A DNA stretch of 38,332 bases from Nitratireductor sp. Its GTDB lineage: Bacteria > Pseudomonadota > Alphaproteobacteria > Rhizobiales > Rhizobiaceae. Of the stretch, positions 17,082-25,876 are shown in pieces. The notes beneath the pieces were generated by a model. That model was not told the DNA's origin, did not search any database, and saw only the letters and a list, made by a program, of their open reading frames with translations. A program made the translations under genes and the position numbers. The DNA is taken from assembly GCA_017854535.1 (NCBI GenBank), contig JAFMHL010000038.1:1-38332 (forward strand), read 5' to 3'. Numbering within the stretch: position 1 is the first letter of the stretch; each line of letters begins with the position of its first letter.

Positions 17082-18401
17082 TCATAATGGGGCAGTCAAA
17101 ACATCCTGTTTAGCTCTTAGAATTGCAATCTTCGAGTTCTTTTCGATGGAGATATTCTGAGTGGTAAGTAAATCACCCTTTCGGATCGGTGCTTTCACAA
17201 CTGCCTTTTCCAATAATCCGCAAGGGATGGCAGAGTTGGATCGCGCTTCTTGAACGGTCATTGTCCATGAACGATAGCAATATTCACCAACGGAATCGAG
17301 CACCTCGCCTACCCTGAGATCTTTCTTTGCAACGGCGCAAACTTCTGCAACCGGCTTTGCCATAGGCACCATATCCTGCCGTCCGTATAGCACGGCTCGT
17401 GCAGCAGATAATGGGACTTCAAGCGAGGTCAAATGATAAGGCCTATGAAAGGCATAATACGGCCCCGGCCCCATTTTCAAATCAGCAAACCGCTCATGAA
17501 TGCGTGGATGTTTCGCTTTAACGATTACAAAAATTCCAGGAGAAACACCTTTGCCTACAGAGTAATCAACACAACCAACCTTCGACAAAACGCCGCCATC
17601 TTCTCTCGGAATAAGTGTTGTCGCAAGTTCGCTAACGGTTGCTTTCGGACCGTGCATGCCAGGTATATCTGGCACAAGACCAGTAGCATTTGCGATTGCC
17701 GCCATTTCCACCATCGACTTGGACCCATCAACGAATTCCACAAGCATGCGCACATTCATATTGCGCCGCTCCGCTTCTTCCCTGAAATCATCGGGAACTG
17801 CGTCATAATTCAGCGGGTTGTTTTTACCCTTCCCGGCGCAAACCACCTCATGCCCCATCGCAGTCACAAATTCGATGATTTCCATCGTCGAAGATGGCTC
17901 ATCTCCCGCACCCAATGTGTAAAGAACGCCAGCTTTTTGGGCGGCATGGTGAAGATAGGGTCCGATACATACATCACATTCAACATTCATCATGACCAAA
18001 TGCTTGCCGAAACCGATTGCCCGCATTCCAATATCTGCGCCAGCTTCCGGAATGCCAGTAGCATCGATCACCACATCAATTAAACCATGAGAAAGCGCGA
18101 GATCCATATCTTGGGTTACCGCAATTTTACCCATTTCAATGGCCGCTGACATTTGATCGTGGTTGGAAACAGCCTGTGTGTGCCCATCTTCTCCATAAGC
18201 AATATTGGCAGCGATTGCCGCTTTTCCAGCAGTTCGCTCACAAACAGAACCAATTGATATTCCATCCATTTGCGCGATACCTGTAAAGATATCTGTACCC
18301 ATTTCTCCGGTACCAACCAGGCCTATGCGTATGGGCTTGCCGCTTGCTTCGCGTTCGGCCAAATCCTTGGCGAGCCCATTAAGTGTTACATTCGAGACCA
18401 T
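17082..18401 (-). CDS. homoserine-dehydrogenase-like oxidoreductase with C-terminal SAF domain
   Basis: A 439-residue protein of the COG4091 type. An N-terminal Rossmann fold with VGTGEMGTDIF binds NAD(P). The middle has DVVIDATGIPEAGADIG, MNVECDVCIGPYL and GAGDEPSSTMEIIEFV, typical of the group. The last 90 residues form an SAF/AFP-like domain (VCAVAKKDLRVGEVLDSVG; KAPIRKGDLLTT). Genes like this usually sit in sugar or sugar-alcohol catabolism clusters, but none is present here, so the substrate is open. It is not expected to be a true threonine-pathway enzyme. The ATG at 18401 has AAGG seven bases upstream; an extension to 18446 is less likely. It stands alone, followed by about 170 bases without genes before dxs. 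Confidence 0.85.
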   Translation of the reverse strand: MVSNVTLNGLAKDLAEREASGKPIRIGLVGTGEMGTDIFTGIAQMDGISIGSVCERTAGKAAIAANIAYGEDGHTQAVSNHDQMSAAIEMGKIAVTQDMDLALSHGLIDVVIDATGIPEAGADIGMRAIGFGKHLVMMNVECDVCIGPYLHHAAQKAGVLYTLGAGDEPSSTMEIIEFVTAMGHEVVCAGKGKNNPLNYDAVPDDFREEAERRNMNVRMLVEFVDGSKSMVEMAAIANATGLVPDIPGMHGPKATVSELATTLIPREDGGVLSKVGCVDYSVGKGVSPGIFVIVKAKHPRIHERFADLKMGPGPYYAFHRPYHLTSLEVPLSAARAVLYGRQDMVPMAKPVAEVCAVAKKDLRVGEVLDSVGEYCYRSWTMTVQEARSNSAIPCGLLEKAVVKAPIRKGDLLTTQNISIEKNSKIAILRAKQDVLTAPL

Positions 18402-18536
18402 TATCAAACCTTGGAATATTTTGGCATGTTCCCTGCTGCTGATCACAACCGAGATTTCAAATAATAAAGTGCTTTAGAAATTGGATACAGAAAATCCAGC
18501 AGTTGGCCAATGTGCGAACAAGTTAAAACAACCCTA

Positions 18537-19223
18537 TCAGTTCATATCACCAGATTGGCGTTGGTTATAGACAGTTTCGAGAAATGACCAAATCTCGATT
18601 TTCAACTCCAACGGAACGCCATCACCATTGCGAGCCAAAAAATTGGCAAAAGAAAAATCTGGTTGATCTAAATAATTCAGCGCATTTACGGACAACCGCG
18701 GCAATTGAATGTCCCGATGGTGCCTAATTTGTCCGTAAACATTTGCAGCTTGTGGAACCGTTAGAATATTACCCATAGCTTCATTTCTGACCGGGATAAA
18801 TTCTGCATGTTTACAAGACTTGGATATGGTTAGAGCAGTGCTGACGGAGCTGACTTTGCGGTCGAGAATAAAGTAAACTGATACCCTTAGATTTGCCTCC
18901 GCTGCAGCCTGTTCAAATCCGATATCAGAGTAGATTTTGAAAAAACCCTGCAACAAATTAGCTTCAAGATCGACCACATAATCAAAGTGAGTCTCTGAAA
19001 GAATAGTATCAAAGATTTCAACCTGACCACCCGTTTTTGAAAAGTCCAAAACCCGACTGCTAGCCGGAAAATAACCAGCCAGATCCCCGTTAGGAAAATC
19101 AGTATCAAAAACCCTAAAGCTTTCCGCTCCAGACAGAGAGAGTAAATCTGTCAAAAGCCGAGCAAACAGGGTCTTGCCATTGCGCGCTTCATCAGAGCAA
19201 ATAATTGCTAGAGAATTGGCGAT
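18537..19223 (-). CDS. divergent ParA/MinD-like protein with altered Walker A, apparent ATC start
   Basis: A 228-residue P-loop NTPase-like protein, clearly a paralogue of the gene just upstream (19281-20051). Shared stretches include VFDTDFPNGDL versus AFDTENPRGTL, YVVDLEAN versus TVVDLKAG, and DIQLPRLS versus EIEIPKLN. Its P-loop reads SDEARNGKTLFARLL: the GKT core is kept, but the signature lysine and glycines of the deviant Walker A (DKGGVGKT in the partner) are replaced by Glu-Ala-Arg. The frame has no ATG before the P-loop. The codon expected to be the start is ATC at 19223, placed five bases after AGGGGGG and giving (M)ANSLAIICSDEARNGKT. A TTG at 19154 would cut off the P-loop. It may be a regulatory, ATPase-inactive partner. 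Function unknown. Confidence 0.7.
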   Translation of the reverse strand: MANSLAIICSDEARNGKTLFARLLTDLLSLSGAESFRVFDTDFPNGDLAGYFPASSRVLDFSKTGGQVEIFDTILSETHFDYVVDLEANLLQGFFKIYSDIGFEQAAAEANLRVSVYFILDRKVSSVSTALTISKSCKHAEFIPVRNEAMGNILTVPQAANVYGQIRHHRDIQLPRLSVNALNYLDQPDFSFANFLARNGDGVPLELKIEIWSFLETVYNQRQSGDMN

Positions 19224-19280
19224 AGCAGCCCCCCTGTTCTCTCTTCAATCGGATTAAAACCGGTTTGAAACCAACCGCAT

Positions 19281-20051
19281 CTAAGCGTTGTTTTCATTGC
19301 TTTCAGATGGATCGCTGCTAGACTGTTGCGGCGCCAACAAAGATTTGATTAATTCAAGCTTTTCGAACTCGTCATTCAAATCACTAATCCATTTACGTAC
19401 ATAGCCGCGCAATACGAATGAATATTCAGCATCTTGTCCTTTAGGTGTCTTGTTGGCGATGAAATCAGTAAAAGTTACACCAGCCAAATCGACCTGCTCA
19501 TAGGCCATCTCATTAAGTTTCGGAATCTCGATTTCACGAGCATTGGAAAGACCGGCAAAATACTTTTTGAAGGTTTTCTCGTCCCACTCAAAGAAATTCG
19601 TTTCATTGATGAAATTGCGGGCAACGATATAAGAAAGGCCTTTAGTATATTTTGCGACTTCGCCCATTTCATCCAAAGATGCGATAGATGGACCCACAAC
19701 ATGGAATAGAGCCAAGTCGAACTCGCCACTACGCGCAGCTTCCAGCACACCAATTTTTTCAAACGTATCCAGCGCTGATGAAAGATTACCCGCCTTGAGA
19801 TCAACAACCGTGACTTTTACGGCAGCAGACTGCATCGTATCCAACACCTTCATTTGATCACGAACTCTGGAAAGATCAATAATCTCGGCAATGTTAGGAT
19901 AAAAGCGATGCAAGGTACCACGCGGGTTTTCTGTATCAAACGCACGCGCCAAAACGTTCCGGCGCGCAAGAAAATCCAGCAATGCGCGGGAGGTCGTCGT
20001 TTTGCCAACGCCACCTTTGTCTGCACCCACAAGTATCAATAACGGCTTCAT
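19281..20051 (-). CDS. ParA/MinD-like ATPase
   Basis: A 256-residue SIMIBI-class P-loop ATPase. The N-terminus MKPLLILVGADKGGVGKTTT carries the complete deviant Walker A with signature lysine. AFDTENPRG corresponds to Walker A' and VTVVDLKAG to Walker B. The C-terminal tail is polar and acidic (SSSDPSESNENNA). ParA/MinD proteins dimerise on ATP and position DNA, chemoreceptors or cell-surface machines. No ParB or centromere-like repeats lie nearby, so plasmid-type partition is unlikely. It is followed after 57 bases by a divergent paralogue on the same strand, most likely in one operon. It starts at ATG 20051, and the 123 bases upstream, to the end of cysNC, contain no other gene. Cargo unknown. 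Confidence 0.8.
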   Translation of the reverse strand: MKPLLILVGADKGGVGKTTTSRALLDFLARRNVLARAFDTENPRGTLHRFYPNIAEIIDLSRVRDQMKVLDTMQSAAVKVTVVDLKAGNLSSALDTFEKIGVLEAARSGEFDLALFHVVGPSIASLDEMGEVAKYTKGLSYIVARNFINETNFFEWDEKTFKKYFAGLSNAREIEIPKLNEMAYEQVDLAGVTFTDFIANKTPKGQDAEYSFVLRGYVRKWISDLNDEFEKLELIKSLLAPQQSSSDPSESNENNA

Positions 20052-20174
20052 AATTTACCTCAATTGGCTAGTTTCAATAATATTGTCGCAGTTGACCTGC
20101 TATTTGCTGCAATTTCAAGGTCGCAAAGGCGGTGAAACAAAATTTCTCTTGTAACTACCTTACAATGCAACCTT

Positions 20175-22091
20175 TTAGATCAAAATGCCACGTTCTTCCA
20201 AGGTCAGCAAAATATGATCTGCAGCTGTCTCCGCACTCATTTCAGCTGTGTTAACACCGATTTCAGCGTTTTTTGGCGGTTCATAGGGCGAATCAATACC
20301 TGTAAAGTTTTTGATCTCGCCAGCACGAGCCTTCTTGTAAAGCCCCTTAACATCTCGGGACTCTGCAACTTCCAGTGGTGTGTCTACAAAGATTTCCAGA
20401 AACTCACCATCTTCCATGGCAGCTCTCGCCATTTGGCGCTCTGAACGGAAAGGCGAAATGAACGATACCAACGTAATAAGTCCGGCATCGACCATCAATT
20501 TAGAAACTTCTGTAACCCTTCGAATATTTTCAACGCGGTCAGCATCGGTAAAGCCCAAGTCCTTGTTCAGACCATGGCGCACATTGTCTCCATCCAACAA
20601 GTAAGTGTGCTTACCCATTGCTGTCAGTTTCTTTTCCAGCAAGTTTGCAATGGTCGATTTTCCAGATCCAGAAAGGCCTGTGAACCAAAGCACCGCAGGT
20701 TTTTGGGTTTTCATTGCAGAGCGAGTTGACTTGGAAACATCCGTAGCTTGCCAATGAATATTTGACGCGCGCCGCAAGGCAAATCGCAGCATGCCCATGC
20801 CTACCGTTGCATTCGTCAAACGATCTATCAGAATGAAACTGCCCATATCTTTGTTATCGTCATAGGCATCAAAAACAATTTTTCTGTCCACGGCGATATT
20901 GCATTCACCAATCTCATTCAACTCAAGTTTGGTAGCAGGGAGACGCTCAATCGTGTTTACATTCACCTTAAACTTGGGAACTGTGATCGTGGCTCGCGCA
21001 TTTTGCGCTCCGGTTTTCATCAAGTATGAACGGCCAGGTAGCATCGGTTCTTCAGCCATCCACAAAATCGTTGCCTCAAATTGATTGGCAACTTCCGCAG
21101 GCTTTCCAGCCTCACAAAAAACGTCACCGCGTGAAATATCAATCTCATCTTCCAAGCAAATCGTGACCGATTGCCCTGCGATTGCCTGATCCAAATTACC
21201 ATCAAGCGTAACGATCGATTTGACCACGCTTTGTTTCGCCGATGGCAGTATTTTTATTATCTCGCCAACTTTGATGGAACCAGATGAAATTTGGCCACTA
21301 AATCCTCGAAAATCGAGGTTAGGCCGATTGACCCATTGAACAGGCATGCGGAAAGGTTTTTCGATGTCGGCTTGTTGCACTGGCACATCTTCAAGATGCG
21401 CCAAGAGTGTTTGACCTTTATACCATGGCATTTTCGGACTTTGCTCAATGATATTGTCACCTTTTAACGCTGATAGCGGAATGGGAACAATTTCAAAGGG
21501 CACTACCCCATCTTCTCGCAAATGCGTTGCAAAAGCTTGATAGTCTAAAACAATCTGGTCAAAGACTGCTTTATCATAGTCAACGAGATCCATCTTATTG
21601 ATGGCCAGAACAACATTTCGAATGCCCAGCAAAGAAGCAATAAACGAGTGGCGTTTCGTCTGGGTCAAAATGCCTTTGCGGGCATCGATAAGAATAATAG
21701 CCAAATCAGCTGTTGAAGCACCAGTAGCCATATTGCGGGTATATTGTTCATGACCTGGGGTATCAGCAACAATGAATTTCCGCTTATCCGTCGAGAAATA
21801 ACGATAGGCAACATCAATTGTTATGCCCTGTTCACGTTCTGAAGCAAGACCATCCACTAGAAGAGCAAAATCCAGATCTTGCCCTTGTGTGCCCACTTTC
21901 TTTGAATCTGTTTCAAGAGCAGCAAGCTGATCTTCAAAAATCATTTTGGATTCATACAACATCCGACCAATTAGCGTGGACTTGCCATCGTCAACGCTGC
22001 CGCATGTAATAAAACGCAAAAGCGACTTCTCTTCGTGAGACTTCAAATAAGCTTCGATATCACTTTCAATAAGATCGGATTGGTGGGCCAT
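20175..22091 (-). CDS. cysNC: bifunctional sulfate adenylyltransferase subunit 1 / adenylylsulfate kinase
   Basis: A 638-residue fusion. The N-terminal CysN part is an elongation-factor-like GTPase with G1 GSVDDGKST (residues 31-39), DTPGHEQYTRNMATGAS and NKMDLVDY. It drives APS formation by CysD. The C-terminal CysC part has the P-loop WFTGLSGSGKSTIANLL and VENIRRVTEVSKLM, and phosphorylates APS to PAPS. The fusion (NodQ-like) is common in alphaproteobacteria. The ATG overlaps the cysD stop by one base (TAATG), giving a coupled cysD-cysNC operon for assimilatory sulfate activation or sulfation donor supply. Both domains look complete. Confidence 0.95.
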   Translation of the reverse strand: MAHQSDLIESDIEAYLKSHEEKSLLRFITCGSVDDGKSTLIGRMLYESKMIFEDQLAALETDSKKVGTQGQDLDFALLVDGLASEREQGITIDVAYRYFSTDKRKFIVADTPGHEQYTRNMATGASTADLAIILIDARKGILTQTKRHSFIASLLGIRNVVLAINKMDLVDYDKAVFDQIVLDYQAFATHLREDGVVPFEIVPIPLSALKGDNIIEQSPKMPWYKGQTLLAHLEDVPVQQADIEKPFRMPVQWVNRPNLDFRGFSGQISSGSIKVGEIIKILPSAKQSVVKSIVTLDGNLDQAIAGQSVTICLEDEIDISRGDVFCEAGKPAEVANQFEATILWMAEEPMLPGRSYLMKTGAQNARATITVPKFKVNVNTIERLPATKLELNEIGECNIAVDRKIVFDAYDDNKDMGSFILIDRLTNATVGMGMLRFALRRASNIHWQATDVSKSTRSAMKTQKPAVLWFTGLSGSGKSTIANLLEKKLTAMGKHTYLLDGDNVRHGLNKDLGFTDADRVENIRRVTEVSKLMVDAGLITLVSFISPFRSERQMARAAMEDGEFLEIFVDTPLEVAESRDVKGLYKKARAGEIKNFTGIDSPYEPPKNAEIGVNTAEMSAETAADHILLTLEERGILI

Positions 22092-22993
22092 TAGAAGTAC
22101 CCCTCCTGCTTCTTCTTTTCCATCGAGGCTGATTGATCATGATCAATCATTCGGCCCTGACGTTCAGAACTTGTTGTCAAAAGCATCTCTTGGATAATTT
22201 GTGGTAATGTCGTGGCTTCACTTTCCACCGCACCCGTCAATGGATAGCACCCCAATGTCCTAAACCGGACCATTTTCATTTCAGGTTTTTCATTAGGCTT
22301 CATCGGCATGCGGTCATCATCGACCATAATCAGAGTTCCATCCCGCTCCACGATCGGGCGCATCGCAGAAAAATATAGCGGTACAAGCGGGATTTTTTCC
22401 AAATGGATATATTGCCAGATATCCAATTCCGTCCAATTGGATATCGGAAATACCCGGATCGATTCATCCGGTGCTTTTCTTGTATTATAAAGTTTCCAAA
22501 GTTCAGGCCTTTGGTTTTTTGGGTCCCAGCGATGATCGGCTGACCTGAATGAAAAAATACGTTCTTTTGCCCGAGACTTCTCCTCATCACGGCGCGCGCC
22601 GCCAAAGGCAACATCAAATTTGTGTTTGCTAAGTGCCTGCTTCAACGCTTCGGTTTTCATGATATCGGTGTGCATAGCCGAGCCATGGGTGAACGGACCG
22701 ATACCCTGTACGATACCTTCTTCATTCTTGTGAACAATAAGGTCAGCATCAATCTCTTTCGCCAGATTGTCCCTAAAGGAAATCATCTCGCGAAACTTCC
22801 AAGTTGTATCCACATGCAGCAAAGGAAAAGGCAGTTTTGAAGGGTAAAATGCTTTCAAAGCAAGATGCAGCATGACTGCACTATCCTTGCCAATTGAATA
22901 CAACATCACCGGATTTTCAGCTTCAGCAGCTACTTCACGCATGATGTGAATGCTCTCAGCTTCAAGTTTTTGAAGATGGGTTAGTCTTTTCAT
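22091..22993 (-). CDS. cysD: sulfate adenylyltransferase subunit 2 (CysD)
   Basis: The catalytic ATP sulfurylase subunit, which makes APS from sulfate and ATP with CysN. The 300-residue product is the family length. It starts [18 protein letters not shown] and has the PP-loop [15 protein letters not shown]. The conserved [30 protein letters not shown] and [15 protein letters not shown] follow. The ATG at 22993 matches the conserved N-terminus; the longer frame to 23077 adds an unlikely Cys-rich extension. An AAAGG lies about 13 bases upstream, which is rather far. A one-base overlap with cysNC supports translational coupling. Confidence 0.95.
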   Translation of the reverse strand: MKRLTHLQKLEAESIHIMREVAAEAENPVMLYSIGKDSAVMLHLALKAFYPSKLPFPLLHVDTTWKFREMISFRDNLAKEIDADLIVHKNEEGIVQGIGPFTHGSAMHTDIMKTEALKQALSKHKFDVAFGGARRDEEKSRAKERIFSFRSADHRWDPKNQRPELWKLYNTRKAPDESIRVFPISNWTELDIWQYIHLEKIPLVPLYFSAMRPIVERDGTLIMVDDDRMPMKPNEKPEMKMVRFRTLGCYPLTGAVESEATTLPQIIQEMLLTTSSERQGRMIDHDQSASMEKKKQEGYF

Positions 22994-23170
22994 TATGTTT
23001 AGATAACCTTTGCATACTTTTAAACAAATACAATTCTTTAGTGATGTCACCATAAGCTGAGCAAAGCCGAACTTCAAAGCAATGCGTTCTTAAATTGGGA
23101 GCAAGCCGAGCAATTGTTTTGCAGAAATCAAGAACACGTGCAAGCAGGTGTAGCCAAATAGACTAGCCCA

Positions 23171-23647
23171 TTACAAGAATAACCAGACTAACAGCCCCAG
23201 AAAGATCACAAACATTCCCCCCACTAGTAAAATCATTAGCTTATTGGAAATCTGGCCCTTGCTGCGTGATTTGATGGCCCGGTCTTTTTCATTCAGAAAA
23301 AAATCATCTTCAAATTCTGCAGTCGGCGGCTCTGCTCCACTATTATCCCCGACATCGAACTTCGGATTAAGCTGATCGCTAGAAGTTGATTTCAAAGGTC
23401 CACTTGCATCACTATGAAATTCAGTATTTTCGTCTTCGTCAAACATAACATATTTTTGTTCAACACGAGAAATCGCCTCGACTAGCTGGGGACCATGCAA
23501 TTTACGAAACTCAGCTCTATCAGGTCGCTGGTCTGACATTTTATCAAAAGCACGAAGAGCGCCTTTGTAAACTCCCTCACGAAACACAGGGTCAGCCGTA
23601 TTGCCTGATTTCAGAGCATTTTCTAAAAGTTTTATGAAATGTGACAT
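23171..23647 (-). CDS. hypothetical protein with C-terminal membrane anchor
   Basis: A 158-residue protein that I do not recognise. Residues 1-70 are predicted helical and basic (FIKLLENALKSGN; VYKGALRAFDKMSDQRP). Residues 70-125 are acidic and low in complexity, probably disordered. Residues about 134-157 are one strongly hydrophobic segment (LMILLVGGMFVIFLGLLVWL) ending at the C-terminus, so it is a tail-anchored or single-pass protein with its bulk in the cytoplasm. It lies between rpe (upstream) and cysD on the same strand, with 48 and 177 bases of spacing, and might share the rpe promoter. No strong ribosome binding site is visible before the ATG. Confidence 0.7.
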   Translation of the reverse strand: MSHFIKLLENALKSGNTADPVFREGVYKGALRAFDKMSDQRPDRAEFRKLHGPQLVEAISRVEQKYVMFDEDENTEFHSDASGPLKSTSSDQLNPKFDVGDNSGAEPPTAEFEDDFFLNEKDRAIKSRSKGQISNKLMILLVGGMFVIFLGLLVWLFL

Positions 23648-23695
23648 TGTGTTTAGCTTTGCTGAACTGCCGCGAATGATTGGTTAAACTCTAAA

Positions 23696-24361
23696 TCAAA
23701 GACCTTCTATTGATTGTTTGATTGCCGTGATATTATCTTCATAGGCTTTTTGATTTCCACCCTTGAATACCGCAGATCCTGCCACCAAAACAGACGCCCC
23801 CGCTTTCATGACCAACGGTGCCGTTTCGGGCGTAACACCGCCGTCAATCTCTATCTCAATTGGCCGATCACCAATTAGAGCCTTTACCTGCGCTACTTTT
23901 TCAACAACTGCGTGGATAAATTTCTGTCCACCAAAGCCCGGATTGACAGTCATGAGACAAACAAGATCCAACCGGTCCAAAACATGTTCTATCACATTGA
24001 TTGGCGTTGAAGGGTTGAGGGCAACGCCTGCTTTTTTGCCTAGATCACGAATGGCCTGAAGAGAGCGATCCAAATGCTTCGTGGCTTCTGCATGCACCGT
24101 AATAATATCACAGCCAGCATCCGCAAATGCCGCCAAATATGGATCACAGGGCTCAATCATCAAATGGCAGTCAAACACTTTGTCCGTTCTATCTCTAACT
24201 GCTTTGATGATTGGCGGACCAAATGTAATATTGGGTACAAAATGCCCGTCCATAACATCAATGTGAATCCAGTCAGCGCCTGCCTCAACAACATGCTCAA
24301 TCTCCTCACCAAGCTGCGAAAAGTCAGCCGATAATATCGATGGTGCGATGATCGCTTGCAT
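23696..24361 (-). CDS. rpe: ribulose-phosphate 3-epimerase
   Basis: Rpe interconverts D-ribulose 5-phosphate and D-xylulose 5-phosphate in the pentose phosphate or Calvin cycle. The 221-residue TIM barrel shows [15 protein letters not shown], the metal-binding [16 protein letters not shown], the phosphate-binding [13 protein letters not shown], and [12 protein letters not shown] with the second catalytic Asp. All key residues are present. The ATG at 24361 has GGAG seven bases upstream and gives the usual N-terminus; a longer frame to 24403 is not supported. No Calvin-cycle genes are near. Confidence 0.95.
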   Translation of the reverse strand: MQAIIAPSILSADFSQLGEEIEHVVEAGADWIHIDVMDGHFVPNITFGPPIIKAVRDRTDKVFDCHLMIEPCDPYLAAFADAGCDIITVHAEATKHLDRSLQAIRDLGKKAGVALNPSTPINVIEHVLDRLDLVCLMTVNPGFGGQKFIHAVVEKVAQVKALIGDRPIEIEIDGGVTPETAPLVMKAGASVLVAGSAVFKGGNQKAYEDNITAIKQSIEGL

Positions 24362-24472
24362 AGCCAGTCTCCGTTTAAGTTTTAAAGGTGAGGGATAGGT
24401 CACAGATCAGCATAGCGCAATTGGTTAGTTGCCAAAATTACCATTCATACACAGACTGATAGACCGTTCAAA

Positions 24473-25678
24473 TCAAGCACATGTTTCTGCAATTGCATTG
24501 CCAGCAGCTGATCCACTGGCCCACGCCCACTGAAAATTATAGCCACCAAGCCATCCGGTAACATCAACAGCTTCTCCAATAACATAAAAACCCGGAACCT
24601 TAGATGCTTCCATTGTTTTAGAGGATAACTCGGCGGTACTGACCCCACCTTTGGTCACTTCAGCTTTAGCATACCCCTCAGTACCATTGGGCACAAATTG
24701 CCAACGCGAAAGTCTGGAGCCCGCACCTTCTAGTTTTCTATCGGGAGTGTTCGCCAATTCACCTTCGATATGAATTTTTTCTGCCAGCGTTTCTGCCAAA
24801 CGTGCCGGAAGATGCGCACCAAGAAGTGAACGCATATGATTTTTCGGCTTTTCTCGCTTTGCTTGCAAAAGCCAATCACCTTTGAGCGATGGGAGAAAGT
24901 TTACTTCGATAGTTTGCCCATGCGTCCAATAAGATGATATCTGCAGCATTGCAGGACCTGACAATCCTTTATGGGTAAACAAAGCGGCTTCTTTGAAGCG
25001 TGTTTTACCACATTGCACTTCAACTTCGGCGGCGACACCAGATAATTCTTTGAATAATGCCTCGCTAGGCCCCAAGGTAAAGGGAACCAAAGCGGGTTTT
25101 GGTTCAACAATTTTGAGATCAAATTGACGCGCTAATTCAAATGCAAATCCGGTTGCGCCCATTTTGGGAATGGATGGACCGCCTGTGGCAACAACCAAAG
25201 CAGATGTATGGAAGGTCTTCCCACTGGCTGAAACAGAAAATACGCCATCAGCTTTTTCTACCTTGGTGATGGTCATACCCAACTCGATCTGTACGTGCCC
25301 TTTTGCGCATTCAGACAATAACATGGAGACGATATTTTTAGCGCTGTTATCACAGAACAATTGGCCAAGTGTTTTCTCGTGCCAGGCGATTTTGTAGCTA
25401 TCAACCAGCTTTATAAAATCTTCTGGCTGATAACGTCCAAGGGCAGATTTAGCAAAATGCGGATTGGCAGAAATAAAGTTTTCCGGACTTGTACGGATAT
25501 TCGTGAAGTTGCAACGCCCACCACCGGAAATCAAAATCTTTTTTCCAGGTTCATCAGCATGGTCTAAAACCAAAACGCGCGACCCTCTTTGTCCCGCAAC
25601 AGCGGCGCACATTAACCCTGCGCCTCCTGCACCCAGAATAATTGCATCATATTGAACTGTCCGGGTTTCAGAAGTCAT
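24473..25678 (-). CDS. HI0933-family FAD-dependent flavoprotein
   Basis: A 401-residue flavoprotein of the HI0933/YhiN family (sometimes labelled aminoacetone oxidase). The dinucleotide-binding motif ILGAGGAGLMCAA near residue 15 is followed by the family-defining KKILISGGGRCNFTN. The C-terminus has YVIGEAVDVTGWLGGYNFQ, which binds the rest of FAD. Length and motifs are complete. The physiological substrate of the family is not known; some members act on RNA or amino ketones. It is divergent from the TadG-like gene at 25877, and the 198 bases between them must contain both promoters. Confidence 0.92.
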   Translation of the reverse strand: MTSETRTVQYDAIILGAGGAGLMCAAVAGQRGSRVLVLDHADEPGKKILISGGGRCNFTNIRTSPENFISANPHFAKSALGRYQPEDFIKLVDSYKIAWHEKTLGQLFCDNSAKNIVSMLLSECAKGHVQIELGMTITKVEKADGVFSVSASGKTFHTSALVVATGGPSIPKMGATGFAFELARQFDLKIVEPKPALVPFTLGPSEALFKELSGVAAEVEVQCGKTRFKEAALFTHKGLSGPAMLQISSYWTHGQTIEVNFLPSLKGDWLLQAKREKPKNHMRSLLGAHLPARLAETLAEKIHIEGELANTPDRKLEGAGSRLSRWQFVPNGTEGYAKAEVTKGGVSTAELSSKTMEASKVPGFYVIGEAVDVTGWLGGYNFQWAWASGSAAGNAIAETCA

Positions 25679-25827
25679 AATTTAAAGTCCAATATCCAAA
25701 ATGAGAGAGTAGCCAAATTAAGCCTTATCCCGAAGCGATTAATATACTTGGTAAAAATTTCGTTGTATTCCGGCGCAAATTTTCAAGCTGCAACCGTCAA
25801 GAGTTTTAACATTTTTGGCGTAACTTG

Positions 25828-25851
25828 GCAGAAATAAACGATTTTTTCTGC
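25828..25851. repeat. inverted repeat GCAGAAA...TTTCTGC upstream of TadG-like gene
   Basis: A perfect 7-base inverted repeat (GCAGAAA / TTTCTGC) with a 10-base loop, in the divergent region between the HI0933 flavoprotein and the TadG-like gene, 26 bases before the TTG start. It could be an operator or a 5' leader hairpin. There is no T-tract to make it a terminator. No counterpart is visible upstream of the second TadG-like gene. Confidence 0.3.
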
Positions 25852-25876
25852 GTGCGTTAAATACAGGTGGCCTCAA

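Noticed and set aside
17433-18083. 216-codon plus-strand frame antisense to the SAF-domain dehydrogenase
   Set aside because: Fully contained in a convincing gene on the other strand, with no family motif or ribosome binding site.
18537-20051. Plasmid partition locus (parAB)
   Set aside because: No ParB-like gene or repeated centromere sites nearby, and surroundings are chromosomal housekeeping genes.
20175-22993. nodPQ nodulation genes
   Set aside because: The CysD/CysNC fusion is homologous to NodPQ, but no nod genes or nod boxes are seen; assimilatory sulfate activation is the simpler reading.
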